Assembly (NCBI GenBank): GCA_013151015.1
Contig: JAADJA010000152.1
Span: 1-49,819 of the forward strand
Source of the DNA: Chlorobiota bacterium
GTDB taxonomy: Bacteria; Bacteroidota; Bacteroidia; Bacteroidales; JAADJA01
DNA: 49,819 bases
Reading direction: 5' to 3'
Under the pieces are notes generated by a model, which was not told the DNA's origin, made no database searches, and was given only the letters and a program-made list of their open reading frames with translations. Numbering within the stretch: position 1 is the stretch's first letter; the number at the start of each line of letters is the position of its first letter. Below are positions 34,300 through 44,127 of this stretch, piece after piece. A program made the position numbers and the translations under genes.

Positions 34300-34386
34300 A
34301 CCCTACTTTCAATGCGGTTCTATTAACTGGCCATAGGGTTTCAAACCCTTGATTCACATAAGTGGCGTTTTGATAAATCCCAGGGC

Positions 34387-35373
34387 CTAATGAAACCGGT
34401 AACCAAATCCCAGGGAAACACTGTTAACAAACCCAGGTTCAACATGTTCCCTGCCCTCATTGTCGGCCAGCCACCAATAGGGCGTGTATGCAAGACGTAT
34501 TAAAAACCGTTTGCCAAGATTGACACGGCCACCGGCCTCAAACTGCAATTTATAATAATTGCCACTGAGGTTTCCATTAATGGGAAACCACGTACAACCA
34601 ATCCCCGTTTCAAGGAAGTGCTTTCTTTTCCCAAAATTTGCCCGGAAACCAAATGGCAGGCCCTCAACGGGGTAATCTGTGAACCCATAGTCACCATTAA
34701 CATAACCAAGCCACGACATTAACGAAAGTTTTTCAAAACCCATTACCAAAAACTCCAAAGAAAACGACCTGTAAACCCCTCCGTTTACATTGTCTGGGCT
34801 TAATGCAAATTGCCAATCCAATTGCAGGTTCGAAAGCCAACGGTACTTTGTGTCCCAAACTTGTTTTGAAATATCCTTTCCAAACCTGTAACCTATACTT
34901 ACTGACAAAGTACGATCAATTGGGCCAATGATATCATTTCCCGAAAAGAGTAAAAACCCGGGTGTATAAGCCACTCTCACCAATATCCTTTTCCAAAACA
35001 CACCACGGTAGCCAAACCGAAAGCCAACCATTATATCCCCTACGAGATATGCCAAATTACCGCCAACTTCAAGGTAATGGTTTTTCCCGCCTATCAGTCT
35101 GGTAAAACCCGAGGTTAAGACCATATCTGAATAATTCCAGTCTTCCATTGAAAAAAGCCTTCCATAACCAAAGGAAAGCAAAGACTTATGGTTTGGGCTA
35201 AGAAAAAAATCAAAATTCGCAGTAAAAAGCATATCCCCTTCCCCAAAAGCAGAAAAGAAAAGGGGCGTTTCCATATAAACAGAATATAAATTGTCTTTTT
35301 GTACTGCTTTTTTTTCCTGTCCATAAAGAGAAAGGAATGAAACAAGAATTAAAACCAAGAGTGTTTTTTTCAT
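34387..35373 (-). CDS. Outer-membrane beta-barrel protein with internal duplication
   Basis: A 328-residue protein with a signal peptide (residues 1-19, ending SLYGQ) and a strand-rich body ending in Phe-His preceded by an aromatic (GFGYRFH), typical of outer-membrane barrels. The two halves repeat: GGKNHYLEVGGNLAYL versus FGKRKHFLETGIGCTWF; RILVRVAYTPGFLL versus RFLIRLAYTPYWWL; SVSIGYRFG versus SVSLGFGYRFH. Each half matches the single-unit protein encoded at 43573-44127. So it is either a fused double barrel or one larger pore. Function unknown. It is transcribed away from the T9SS carboxypeptidase gene, with a stem-loop repeat 33 bases before its start. Confidence 0.7.
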   Translation of the reverse strand: MKKTLLVLILVSFLSLYGQEKKAVQKDNLYSVYMETPLFFSAFGEGDMLFTANFDFFLSPNHKSLLSFGYGRLFSMEDWNYSDMVLTSGFTRLIGGKNHYLEVGGNLAYLVGDIMVGFRFGYRGVFWKRILVRVAYTPGFLLFSGNDIIGPIDRTLSVSIGYRFGKDISKQVWDTKYRWLSNLQLDWQFALSPDNVNGGVYRSFSLEFLVMGFEKLSLMSWLGYVNGDYGFTDYPVEGLPFGFRANFGKRKHFLETGIGCTWFPINGNLSGNYYKLQFEAGGRVNLGKRFLIRLAYTPYWWLADNEGREHVEPGFVNSVSLGFGYRFH

Positions 35374-35706
35374 TTCAATACTATTTTATCGAGAACCCAT
35401 GCCCTTTGTTGGTGTTGTCACCAACAAGAAAAGGCAAATCCAATGCTGTTAAAAAACTATTTGCCCCGCTATCCTGGGTTTGTATCCCTTATTATCAACT
35501 TTGTTTTAAGGCGGCCACAATAATCAACTTGTTCAAACCACTGCCAATTTATTTACTACGTCAAAACTACTGAAAGGGTTGACAAAAACCCTAAACACAA
35601 CAGCCATTCATTGCTTATTTAGAACCATTCTATTTGTACAACCTTTTTTCCCGTCCCAATGTCTTTTTGTATCAATACAAAAACAATTTCAATTGATTAT
35701 TTGCCC
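35374..35706. other. Divergent intergenic region upstream of the M14 gene
   Basis: No gene-like frame. It carries copy 3 of the GTTGGTG repeat at 35406-35427 and a plausible promoter for the carboxypeptidase near 35610-35636 (TTG, then TATTTG 17 bases on, only a partial consensus match). Confidence 0.45.
35406..35427. repeat. GTTGGTG/CACCAAC stem-loop repeat, copy 3
   Basis: Nine-base perfect stem, TTGTTGGTG with CACCAACAA, around a TTGT loop. Unlike copies 1 and 2 it lies in the 5' region of a gene (the minus-strand barrel), not after one. Confidence 0.7.
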
Positions 35707-38700
35707 ATGAAGAATCTTTTACTCTCCTCTTTAATTGTTTTTAGCTTTTTACAATCTTTTGCCGATGGCTGGCGCCATAGCGAAATGCAGGTAAAAATTG
35801 AAATCGCCAGCCCACAGGATATTGCAATAATAAATAGTTTGAAATTGAATTATGAGGTTGGTAACCCTGGCTTGAATGAAATAACCGCCTGGCTTATACC
35901 CAAAGAACTCAAACTTGTTGAAGCTGCAGGTCTCTCTCTTGAAATAGAAATCAAAAACCTGAATGACCATTATGAGAATTTTTGGCTAACAAAAGACGCA
36001 TACCATTCCTATGATGATATAATCGAATTGGCCGACAGCCTCGAAACCCATTTCCCAGCCATTTGCAAACGCTATGTTTTTGGAACGGATGCAAGTGGGC
36101 AATATGAACTGACAGCTCTTAAAATAAGCGATAACGTTCAAACGGATGAACCCGAAGCAGAAGTTTTGTTCGATGGTGGTATCCATGGGGACGAAATAGG
36201 TGGGGCGGAGAATGTAATCCGTTTTGCCCGCGACCTTTGTCTGCAATATGGGAACAACCCGGATATAACCACATTAGTGGATAACCGTGAAATCTGGCTT
36301 TACCTGATGGTAAACCCCTGGGGAAGGGTTAATTTGACTCGAAGAAATAGTAATAATGTTGATTTGAACCGCGACTGGGCCTATATGTGGGACGGTGAAG
36401 GAGGAAGCACCGGATCTTGGTCACAACCTGAATCCAAGGCTTTGCGCACTTGTATGTACAACAATCAATTTGTGGTGCACACCACCTACCATAGCGGGAC
36501 CGAATATATTTCTTTGCCCTGGAGCTATCGTTCCAGTTCGCCTCCCGATTGGAACCATATCAATCAACTTGCAGGGGTTTACTCCAATGTATCCGGTTAT
36601 GCCAATCTTGATTATGGACAGGGAAACACAGGGATGTACCCAATTAACGGCAGTACCAAAGATTCCAATTACGGTATTCAGGGTTCCATATCCTGGTCCA
36701 TGGAGATTTCTAACAGCAAGCAACCACCTGCTTCGCAAATCATGATGTATTACAATTATAATTATCCTTCCATGCTGGACATGATCGAATATTCAGGCTA
36801 TGGTGTTCAGGGGGAAATTACAGATGCCAATACCGGGGATCCGATTACGGCAGTGGTTTTTGTTGATAATTATATGCCTTGCTTTTCTGACCCGACGGCA
36901 GGGGATTACCATAAATATATCCTTCCGGGAACTTATTCCATAAAGGTGGTTGCCAATGGATATGAAACACAGATCATTGATAATATAGTTGTAACTTCAA
37001 ACAATGCGACTACAACAGATTTCCAGCTTCAACCACTCGATGGACAATATGTGTATAAATTTTCCGCTTCGCAAATAGCGGGCAATAATGAAGCTGATGA
37101 AGGAAACACAAAAGCGGTGATTGGCCCGCCCGACAATATTTACTATTCCATCGGGAAAAGTGGGTGGTGCATCCTCGATATGCAGATCCCGATAGCCGAT
37201 GGTGCAGGCCCCGACATTCGTGTACACGAAGGAAGTTCTTCTTCAGAAGGATACAGCCTTTATGCCGGCGAAAGCATCGACGGCCCCTGGCTCAGCATGG
37301 GAACAGGGACAGGCACCGCTGATTTTGATTTGGGTTTATCGGGACTTCCCGAAACACAATTTATAAAAATAGTGGATGATGGCGATGGTTCCGGAAATGT
37401 GGCCGATGCAGGTTTCGACCTGGATGCCATCGAGGCTTTGGAACCCGTTTCAGGTGTTTACATTGTTTTGCTCGATTATGAAGTGGACGACAACACTGGG
37501 AACAACAACGGTAAAATTGACCCAGGGGAAACCGTTGACCTGAATGTTGTCATTAAAAATAATGGGGATATGCTGGCGGAGAATACCGATGGAATGATTT
37601 CCACCACATCCACATGGATAAGCATTGACAATGGAAATGTTACGATGGGGAATATTGCTGTTGGGGAAACGGCCATTGGGACATTTACGATAACTGCCGA
37701 TGAAAATACACCCACCGGACAGCCTGTTACAATTGATCTTAACATAACATCTAACAGCGGAAGTTACACAACGGATTTCACCATGAACTTCATGGTAGGC
37801 CAGGTACCTGTGCTGATCCTTGACCTCGATCCCAATCAGGGAAGTGGTACCGAAATGCAGGATGCCGTTGCGGCAAATGGACTATCTTCCGATTATGTAA
37901 CAAGCTTTCCTGCCAATCTAAGTATTTACTCTTCCATTTTCGTCAACCTTGGGATATATCCGGGACATGTTCTCACCGCTTCGGAGGGCGATCTCCTTGC
38001 CGATTACCTTAACAATGGAGGTGCATTGTACATGGAAGGTGGCGACACATGGGCATATGACAGCCAAACTGCTGCCCATGTCATGTTCAACATCAACGGA
38101 ACGAACGACGGCACAAGCGATATGGGAACGGTTCAGGGACAAACCACCACTTTTACCGAAGGGATGTCTTTCAACTATTCGGGGGCCAACAGTTATATGG
38201 ACCATCTTGAACCCATTGGAGAAGCTTTTACCATCCTGAAGAACCAATCCCCTTCATATGGAACTGCGATTGCCTATGAAACTGCAACATACAAAACCAT
38301 TGGCGCTTCCCATGAATTTGGCGGGTTGGACGATGCGGCTTTCCCATCTACAAAAGAAGAATTGATGCACCAGTATCTACTATTTTTTGGCCTGATGCAG
38401 GGAGATGCTTTGATTGCGGATTTCTTAGCAGATGCAACGGATATTTGCTTAAATGATGAAGTTTCGTTTACCGATAATTCTACGGGAATGCCAACTTCAT
38501 GGTCATGGATTTTTGAAGGGGGGACGCCCGAAACTTCCACAGAACAAAACCCAAGCGTGGTTTATGATATTGCCGGAAGTTATGACGTTACGCTGGAAGT
38601 TTCGGACGGGACAAACAGCACGACGGTTACAAAGGCCGATTATATCCATGTAAGCACGACACCGGACACACCGGAAATGCCCGAGGGTGAAGATTTCGTT

Positions 38701-39204
38701 TGTACAAACTATACAAGCATCTCGGATTACTCGGTTCCTTCTGTTCCAAATGCCGGCTCCTACGAATGGGCCCTTTCCCCTTCTGAAGCAGGGGTGATTT
38801 CCGGGACTGGAACAACGGGCTCTGTTGAATGGGTTTTTGGATGGGAAGGAACAGCTACCATCAGCACAAAAGCCATGAACGATTGCGGCGAAAGCGGTTT
38901 TTCCGAAAGTATTGATGTGGCCTGCTGGTTTTGCGAAGGAATTGAAGAATACCAAAACATGATCACTGAAATTTATCCTAATCCAAACAACGGCATATTC
39001 ACCATTAAAACAGATAATCGTTTAACACAGGTTTCCGGTTTAAGGATCATCAATTCATTGGGGAAAACAATTTATTTTGACAAGAACCCGGATATCGCAA
39101 ATTCACAAATTCAGTTATCCCTGGAAAACTTGAAACCGGGAGTATATTTTGTCATAATTGATGCAAATAATTATCATTCAAGGAAAAAGCTAATAATTAA
39201 ATAA
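35707..39204 (+). CDS. T9SS-secreted M14 zinc carboxypeptidase with PKD domain
   Basis: A 1165-residue secreted peptidase. The ATG at 35707 gives a clean signal peptide (KNLLLSSLIVFSFLQSFADG). The M14 domain spans about 90-375: zinc ligands H160 and E163 in GGIHGDEIGGAE, H262 in TTYHSGTEY, substrate-binding NNVDLNRDW, and the catalytic glutamate E333 in SWSMEIS. Then follow a carboxypeptidase-regulatory-like domain (GVQGEITDANTGDPI), a discoidin-like segment, a CARDB-like domain with GNNNGKIDPGETVD, an unnamed module of about 210 residues (see findings), a PKD domain (SWSWIFEGGTPETS), a PKD-like domain, and a T9SS sorting domain (EIYPNPNNGIFTI ... KKLIIK). It should remove C-terminal residues from extracellular peptides. 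The gene precedes a C25 protease gene by 41 bases, probably one transcript. Confidence 0.9.
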   Translation: MKNLLLSSLIVFSFLQSFADGWRHSEMQVKIEIASPQDIAIINSLKLNYEVGNPGLNEITAWLIPKELKLVEAAGLSLEIEIKNLNDHYENFWLTKDAYHSYDDIIELADSLETHFPAICKRYVFGTDASGQYELTALKISDNVQTDEPEAEVLFDGGIHGDEIGGAENVIRFARDLCLQYGNNPDITTLVDNREIWLYLMVNPWGRVNLTRRNSNNVDLNRDWAYMWDGEGGSTGSWSQPESKALRTCMYNNQFVVHTTYHSGTEYISLPWSYRSSSPPDWNHINQLAGVYSNVSGYANLDYGQGNTGMYPINGSTKDSNYGIQGSISWSMEISNSKQPPASQIMMYYNYNYPSMLDMIEYSGYGVQGEITDANTGDPITAVVFVDNYMPCFSDPTAGDYHKYILPGTYSIKVVANGYETQIIDNIVVTSNNATTTDFQLQPLDGQYVYKFSASQIAGNNEADEGNTKAVIGPPDNIYYSIGKSGWCILDMQIPIADGAGPDIRVHEGSSSSEGYSLYAGESIDGPWLSMGTGTGTADFDLGLSGLPETQFIKIVDDGDGSGNVADAGFDLDAIEALEPVSGVYIVLLDYEVDDNTGNNNGKIDPGETVDLNVVIKNNGDMLAENTDGMISTTSTWISIDNGNVTMGNIAVGETAIGTFTITADENTPTGQPVTIDLNITSNSGSYTTDFTMNFMVGQVPVLILDLDPNQGSGTEMQDAVAANGLSSDYVTSFPANLSIYSSIFVNLGIYPGHVLTASEGDLLADYLNNGGALYMEGGDTWAYDSQTAAHVMFNINGTNDGTSDMGTVQGQTTTFTEGMSFNYSGANSYMDHLEPIGEAFTILKNQSPSYGTAIAYETATYKTIGASHEFGGLDDAAFPSTKEELMHQYLLFFGLMQGDALIADFLADATDICLNDEVSFTDNSTGMPTSWSWIFEGGTPETSTEQNPSVVYDIAGSYDVTLEVSDGTNSTTVTKADYIHVSTTPDTPEMPEGEDFVCTNYTSISDYSVPSVPNAGSYEWALSPSEAGVISGTGTTGSVEWVFGWEGTATISTKAMNDCGESGFSESIDVACWFCEGIEEYQNMITEIYPNPNNGIFTIKTDNRLTQVSGLRIINSLGKTIYFDKNPDIANSQIQLSLENLKPGVYFVIIDANNYHSRKKLIIK

Positions 39205-39245
39205 ACACAGAGAATTATTCATTTAACAAACCACTTATTATGATT

Positions 39246-42200
39246 ATGAAAAAACAAATCCAAAAACTGGCACTTTTCCTTTTTGCCGGCTTACTCATGT
39301 CGGCAACTATGGGCATTGCCGAAAACATCTCCTACAACGACAGTTGGGGAAACGAAGGCTTTTCGGTAACGAGCCAAAAATCAAGCGGCGTTGAAATCAA
39401 CTTTTCGATCCGCAATTTTGATATGTCAAAAAGCCTGATTAATGGTGAATCAATGGATGTTATCAGCTTGCCGGGCGTTCTGTTGCCCAATAATGAAGGC
39501 GCACCCAATTTACCGGGAAACGGAAGATACCTTGCCGTTCCTGAAGGTGCAAAAGCCATCCTGAAAATCATTTCGTTCAGGACAGAAACATTCAAGGATA
39601 TTGAAATGTCCCCTGCACCACGTATTCCCTGGGATACCGAAGATGGCCCGTTGGAATTTGCAAAAAACGCATCCATATACCAAAAAGATGCTTTCTATCC
39701 GGCAGAGCCTTTTCAATTGTCAAAAGTTACGCAAATCAGGGGAGTTGATGCCGTAATGCTCGGTATCACACCATTTCAATACAATCCGGTGACCAAAGAA
39801 CTGAAGGTTTACAGGGACGTGAAAATCGAAGTTGCTTTTGAAGGGGGCTCAAATCATTTTGGTGAAGACCGCTTGCGCAGCCGTTTTTGGGACCCATTGA
39901 TGAACGATATGTTCCTGAACCATGCTTCACTTCCTGAAGTTGATTACAATCAAAATATCGGAACAAAAGCCACGGGTTGCGATTATTTGATCATCACGCC
40001 TACCGATGCTATTTTCCAGCAATGGGCAGATTCGATCAAGGTATTCCGCACACTTCAAGGAATCCTGACCGATGTGGTTACTTTGGGCGATGTGGGGGGA
40101 AACACACCTTCCATCCTCGAAAACTATATCAACGATGCCTATGCTTCCTGGGACATTGTCCCTTCTGCCGTCCTTCTGCTCGGGGATTATGGAAGCAATG
40201 CCGCCAATAGCATCACCTCACCTATCTGGAACAGCTATTGTGTTTCTGACAATATCCTTGCTGATGTAAGTGGCAATGACATGCCCGATATCGTATTTGC
40301 ACGCATGACCGCACAAAATGCCGGACAACTGGAAGTGATGGTTACAAAGTTCCTGAACTATGAACGCACACCTCCAACAAGTGCCGATTTTTACGACCAT
40401 CCCATTACGGCCCTTGGTTTTCAAACGGAAAGATGGTTCCAGATATGTTCCGAATCCGTTGCCGGTTTCTGGGAAAACGAATTGGGGAAAAGCCCAAATC
40501 GTATCAATAAAACATATTCGGGAAACCCAAATTCCGATCCCTGGTCAACTGCCACAAACACAGGAACCGTATTGAACGTATTTGGCCCCAATGGATTGGG
40601 TTATATCCCTGCCTCACCTTCAGAGGTAAACTGTACATGGAACGGAAGTGCACAGGATGTGGTGAACGGCATCAACGATGGCGCTTTTATCCTCCAACAC
40701 CGCGACCATGGTTCTGAAACAGGTTGGGGAGAGCCTTCGTTCCAAAGCTCGAACATCAACAGCCTGAACAATACAGACCTTACTTTCATCTGGTCGATCA
40801 ATTGCCTTACGGGAAAATACAATATTTCGGGCGAATGTTTTGCCGAGAAATTCCACCGTTATACTTCGGGTGGCGAAAATTCAGGTGCACTTGGACTTAT
40901 TGCTGCTTCCGAGGTTTCTTATTCTTTTGTAAATGACACTTATGTTTGGGGAGCTTATGATAACCAATGGCCCGATTTCCTCCCTGATTATGGAACAACG
41001 CCTGATTCAAGGGATGTAATGCCCGCTTTTGGAAATGCAGCCGGTAAATACTTTTTACAACAATCCTCATGGCCTTACAATGTGGACAACAAGGAGGTAA
41101 CCTATAACCTTTTCCACATGCACGGAGATGCTTTTACCACTGTTTATTCTGAAGTGCCCCAGGACCTGGCCGTAAGCCATAACCCGATTTTATATGCCGG
41201 GGTAACTTCATTTGATGTTTCGGCCAACGAAGGCGCATTTATCGCCCTTACAGTTAATGGGGAAATCATTGGAACTGCCGAAGCTACAGGCGCCCCTGTT
41301 TCCATATTGATCCCAGGACAGATTCCTCCCGACCAGGTAATCGTTACCATTACAAAACAAAACTATTATCGTTATACAGCCGTTGTGGATGTAATTCCCC
41401 CAAGCGGACCCTATGTTGTAAAAGATGATTTCACGATCAATGATGAAGTGGGTGGAAACGGTGACGGTATGATGGATTACGGCGAATCAAACTTATTGAG
41501 CATTACCGTAAAGAATGTGGGTGTTGAGCAAGCTGACAATGTTGTGGTAACAATTGGTTCAGAAGACGAATACATCACAATTACCGATGGTACCGAAGCT
41601 TACGGAAACATTGCCCCTGACGCAACTGCAATGGTTGAGGATGGATTTGCATATGATGTGGCCGAAGATATCCCTGATATGCACAATGTTGTTTTTGAAG
41701 TGAGTGCCACAAACGGAAGTGAAACATGGTTAAGTTATATTTCCATTATTGGCCATGCACCTGTTTTGGAGTATGTTGATTTCCAAATCAGCGACCCAAC
41801 AGGGAACAACAACGGTAAACTCGATCCGGGGGAAACGGTTGACATCCTGGTGAACTGCGAAAACTCAGGTAGCTCTGAAGCTTTCAACCTCCTGGCCAAT
41901 CTGTTGTCAAGCGATGCCAATATTACCATCAACACAAGTGAAGTGCCTTACGGAGACCTGGCTGCCGGAGGAAATACCGGAGGCATTTTCAGTGTTTCAG
42001 CAGATGAGGGTACACCTGCGGGGCATATAGCCGATTTTGATTTCGATGTGGCAGCCGATATGGGCATTGCCGGTTCGGGAATGTTCACCATTGTAGTTGG
42101 GCAAATCCCGGTTCTTATCCTTAACCTCGAAAGTGGGTCTTCTGCAACAAAAATGGAACAGGCATTGGACGTCACGGAGATTTCCTATGAAACCCTCACG

Positions 42201-43505
42201 GCTTTCCCTGCTGATTTGAATTTATATTCTTCCGTTTTTGTTAATCTCGGCATCTTCCCAGGTCATGTCTTATCCAATTCCGAAGGTGATTTGCTCGCTG
42301 CTTATTTGAACAACGGAGGTGCATTGTACATGGAAGGTGGTGATACATGGGCATATGACAGCCAAACTGCTGCCCATGCCATGTTCAATATCAATGGGAC
42401 TACCGATGGCACGAGCGACATGGGAACAGTCCAGGGACAGACAGGGACTTTCACCGAAGGGATGTCTTTCAACTATTCGGGGGCCAATAGTTATATGGAC
42501 CACCTGGAGCCCATCGGCAATGCTTTCACCATTCTGAAAAACCAATCCCCTGCATACGGGACAGGCGTTGCCTATGATGCAGGGACTTATAAAACAATCG
42601 GGACGGCCCATGAATTTGGTGGATTGGACGATGGAACCTTCCCTTCCACACGTGAAGAGCTCATGCACCAATACCTGGTGTTCTTTGGTTTGATGCAGGG
42701 CGGTGCCCTGAATGCAGATTTTATGGCAGACGAAATAGATATTTGTGTGGATGGCGATGTTGTTTTCAACGACCTTACTTTCGGTACGCCCACTTCCTGG
42801 AACTGGGTTTTTGAAGGGGGGACACCTGAAACCTCCACGGAACAAAACCCAACGGTAACTTATTCCACCGAAGGCGTTTTTGATGTTACATTGGAAGTAT
42901 CTGACGGCACAAACAGCAGCACCATTTCAAAAGCTGATTATATTACCGTCGGTACAGTTCCTGCTTCCCCGGAAATGCCAGCCGGTGAAGAATTGGCCTG
43001 TACCAATTATGGGCTGTTCAGTGAATATACTATTTCAAATGTTACGGGCGCCGACCTGTACGAATGGAGCGTTATGCCAGAAGATGCAGGAACATTCACA
43101 GGAACGGGCACAACGGGGACGATTGAATGGACGGAAAACTACACGGGAATGGTTACCATACAGGTTAAGGCCATGAACGATTGTGGCGATAGTGAACTCT
43201 CTGAAGCATTTGATGTGGAATGTTCTATTTGTACGGGCATTGCCGACAATATCAACGAAAACAACCTGAAAATTTACCCGAACCCGAACAGCGGTTCATT
43301 TACTTTTGAACTGAACGGTTTTAACAATGATGTGACCGTGAAGGTTTACAATGCCCTTGGCAAAGTAGTTTACCGATCGGGAATACTGGAAGTGAACGGT
43401 AACTTGAGCAAAACAATTGATTTGGATGCCGAAGCCGGGGTGTATTATATGCACATCGAAGGTGAGAATATCCTCATCAACAAAAAGGTGGTTATCCAGA
43501 AATAA
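39246..43505 (+). CDS. T9SS-secreted C25 (gingipain-like) cysteine protease
   Basis: A 1419-residue secreted protease with signal peptide (KKQIQKLALFLFAGLL to IAEN). An N-terminal propeptide-like region (about 30-225) precedes the C25 domain, which starts at CDYLIITPTDAIF. The catalytic dyad is H488 in HRDHGSETGW and C520 in SINCLTGKY, a spacing close to gingipain R. CARDB-like units with GNGDGMMDYGESN and GNNNGKLDPGETVD follow, then the same unnamed module as in the M14 protein, a PKD domain (SWNWVFEGGTPETS), a PKD-like domain and the T9SS sorting domain (KIYPNPNSGSFTF ... KKVVIQK). The ATG at 39240 is an equally possible start. A strong terminator follows. Cleavage specificity cannot be judged from sequence. 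Confidence 0.9.
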   Translation: MKKQIQKLALFLFAGLLMSATMGIAENISYNDSWGNEGFSVTSQKSSGVEINFSIRNFDMSKSLINGESMDVISLPGVLLPNNEGAPNLPGNGRYLAVPEGAKAILKIISFRTETFKDIEMSPAPRIPWDTEDGPLEFAKNASIYQKDAFYPAEPFQLSKVTQIRGVDAVMLGITPFQYNPVTKELKVYRDVKIEVAFEGGSNHFGEDRLRSRFWDPLMNDMFLNHASLPEVDYNQNIGTKATGCDYLIITPTDAIFQQWADSIKVFRTLQGILTDVVTLGDVGGNTPSILENYINDAYASWDIVPSAVLLLGDYGSNAANSITSPIWNSYCVSDNILADVSGNDMPDIVFARMTAQNAGQLEVMVTKFLNYERTPPTSADFYDHPITALGFQTERWFQICSESVAGFWENELGKSPNRINKTYSGNPNSDPWSTATNTGTVLNVFGPNGLGYIPASPSEVNCTWNGSAQDVVNGINDGAFILQHRDHGSETGWGEPSFQSSNINSLNNTDLTFIWSINCLTGKYNISGECFAEKFHRYTSGGENSGALGLIAASEVSYSFVNDTYVWGAYDNQWPDFLPDYGTTPDSRDVMPAFGNAAGKYFLQQSSWPYNVDNKEVTYNLFHMHGDAFTTVYSEVPQDLAVSHNPILYAGVTSFDVSANEGAFIALTVNGEIIGTAEATGAPVSILIPGQIPPDQVIVTITKQNYYRYTAVVDVIPPSGPYVVKDDFTINDEVGGNGDGMMDYGESNLLSITVKNVGVEQADNVVVTIGSEDEYITITDGTEAYGNIAPDATAMVEDGFAYDVAEDIPDMHNVVFEVSATNGSETWLSYISIIGHAPVLEYVDFQISDPTGNNNGKLDPGETVDILVNCENSGSSEAFNLLANLLSSDANITINTSEVPYGDLAAGGNTGGIFSVSADEGTPAGHIADFDFDVAADMGIAGSGMFTIVVGQIPVLILNLESGSSATKMEQALDVTEISYETLTAFPADLNLYSSVFVNLGIFPGHVLSNSEGDLLAAYLNNGGALYMEGGDTWAYDSQTAAHAMFNINGTTDGTSDMGTVQGQTGTFTEGMSFNYSGANSYMDHLEPIGNAFTILKNQSPAYGTGVAYDAGTYKTIGTAHEFGGLDDGTFPSTREELMHQYLVFFGLMQGGALNADFMADEIDICVDGDVVFNDLTFGTPTSWNWVFEGGTPETSTEQNPTVTYSTEGVFDVTLEVSDGTNSSTISKADYITVGTVPASPEMPAGEELACTNYGLFSEYTISNVTGADLYEWSVMPEDAGTFTGTGTTGTIEWTENYTGMVTIQVKAMNDCGDSELSEAFDVECSICTGIADNINENNLKIYPNPNSGSFTFELNGFNNDVTVKVYNALGKVVYRSGILEVNGNLSKTIDLDAEAGVYYMHIEGENILINKKVVIQK

Positions 43506-43526
43506 CCCACTGAAATTAATTGGCCT

Positions 43527-43555
43527 AAAAGCCCCGCACAAGTGCGGGGCTTTTT
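43527..43555 (+). terminator. Strong Rho-independent terminator
   Basis: AAAAGCCCCGCAC pairs perfectly with GTGCGGGGCTTTT around an AA turn and is followed by a T run. It lies 22 bases after the C25 protease stop and ends the M14-C25 transcript. Being symmetrical with A and T runs on both sides, it can also serve the convergent barrel gene. Confidence 0.92.
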
Positions 43556-43572
43556 CGTTTTTATACTGGTCC

Positions 43573-44127
43573 TTAAAACGAATAACCCATACTTACACCG
43601 CCCCACAATTGAAATGGGTGGTCAATCACATGGACATCAAAAAATTCATAAATCATGGGTGTATATCCCAACCTGAACATAAATCCTTTTGGGCCTGTAT
43701 ATCTGTAACCTAACCTTGAAAACAAAATAACCGAAAAATCAGTCTGTACCTCCATTTCACCATTATAATCCTTGCTTGTTGTAACCTCAAAATGTGACGT
43801 TGCCCCAAGGCCCATTTCAAAATGATGCCTTTTACTGCCAAAAACCAACAACAACTCAAAAGGTATTGCAAAATCCTTCCAGTTATCGTTCACAGGGAAA
43901 TAGCCAAAACCCAGTCTTAGCGCCACATGATCTTTTCTCAATTTACTAGCATACTCGTTATAGGAATCGGTCAAGATGCGTTCATAATTCAAAGAAAATG
44001 AAGTAGGGCTATTCCCTAAAAACTCCAGATAAACCGAATTCCGCCTGGGGTTAAGGTCATTGAAATCATTGTTTTGTGAAAACAAAAAAACCGGGGAAAA
44101 CACAAGTAACATTAATATGCTTTTCAT
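43573..44127 (-). CDS. Outer-membrane beta-barrel protein, single-unit member of the same family
   Basis: A 184-residue protein. The ATG at 44127 opens a good signal peptide (KSILMLLVFSPVFLFSQ); a further in-frame ATG 27 bases upstream is less likely. The body is a short barrel: SVYLEFLGNSPTSFSLNYER, GSKRHHFEMGLGATSHF, RLGYTPMIYEFF, ending GGVSMGYSF with terminal Phe. These motifs match each half of the duplicated barrel encoded at 34387-35373. The product is probably an eight-stranded outer-membrane protein of unknown function. It is convergent with the C25 protease and shares its terminator. Confidence 0.7.
   Translation of the reverse strand: MKSILMLLVFSPVFLFSQNNDFNDLNPRRNSVYLEFLGNSPTSFSLNYERILTDSYNEYASKLRKDHVALRLGFGYFPVNDNWKDFAIPFELLLVFGSKRHHFEMGLGATSHFEVTTSKDYNGEMEVQTDFSVILFSRLGYRYTGPKGFMFRLGYTPMIYEFFDVHVIDHPFQLWGGVSMGYSF

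Noticed and set aside
42270-42845. Minus-strand open frame of 191 codons inside the first C25 gene
   Set aside because: The shared module makes a long antisense frame in both the M14 and C25 genes; no start signal, and composition is that of a shadow.
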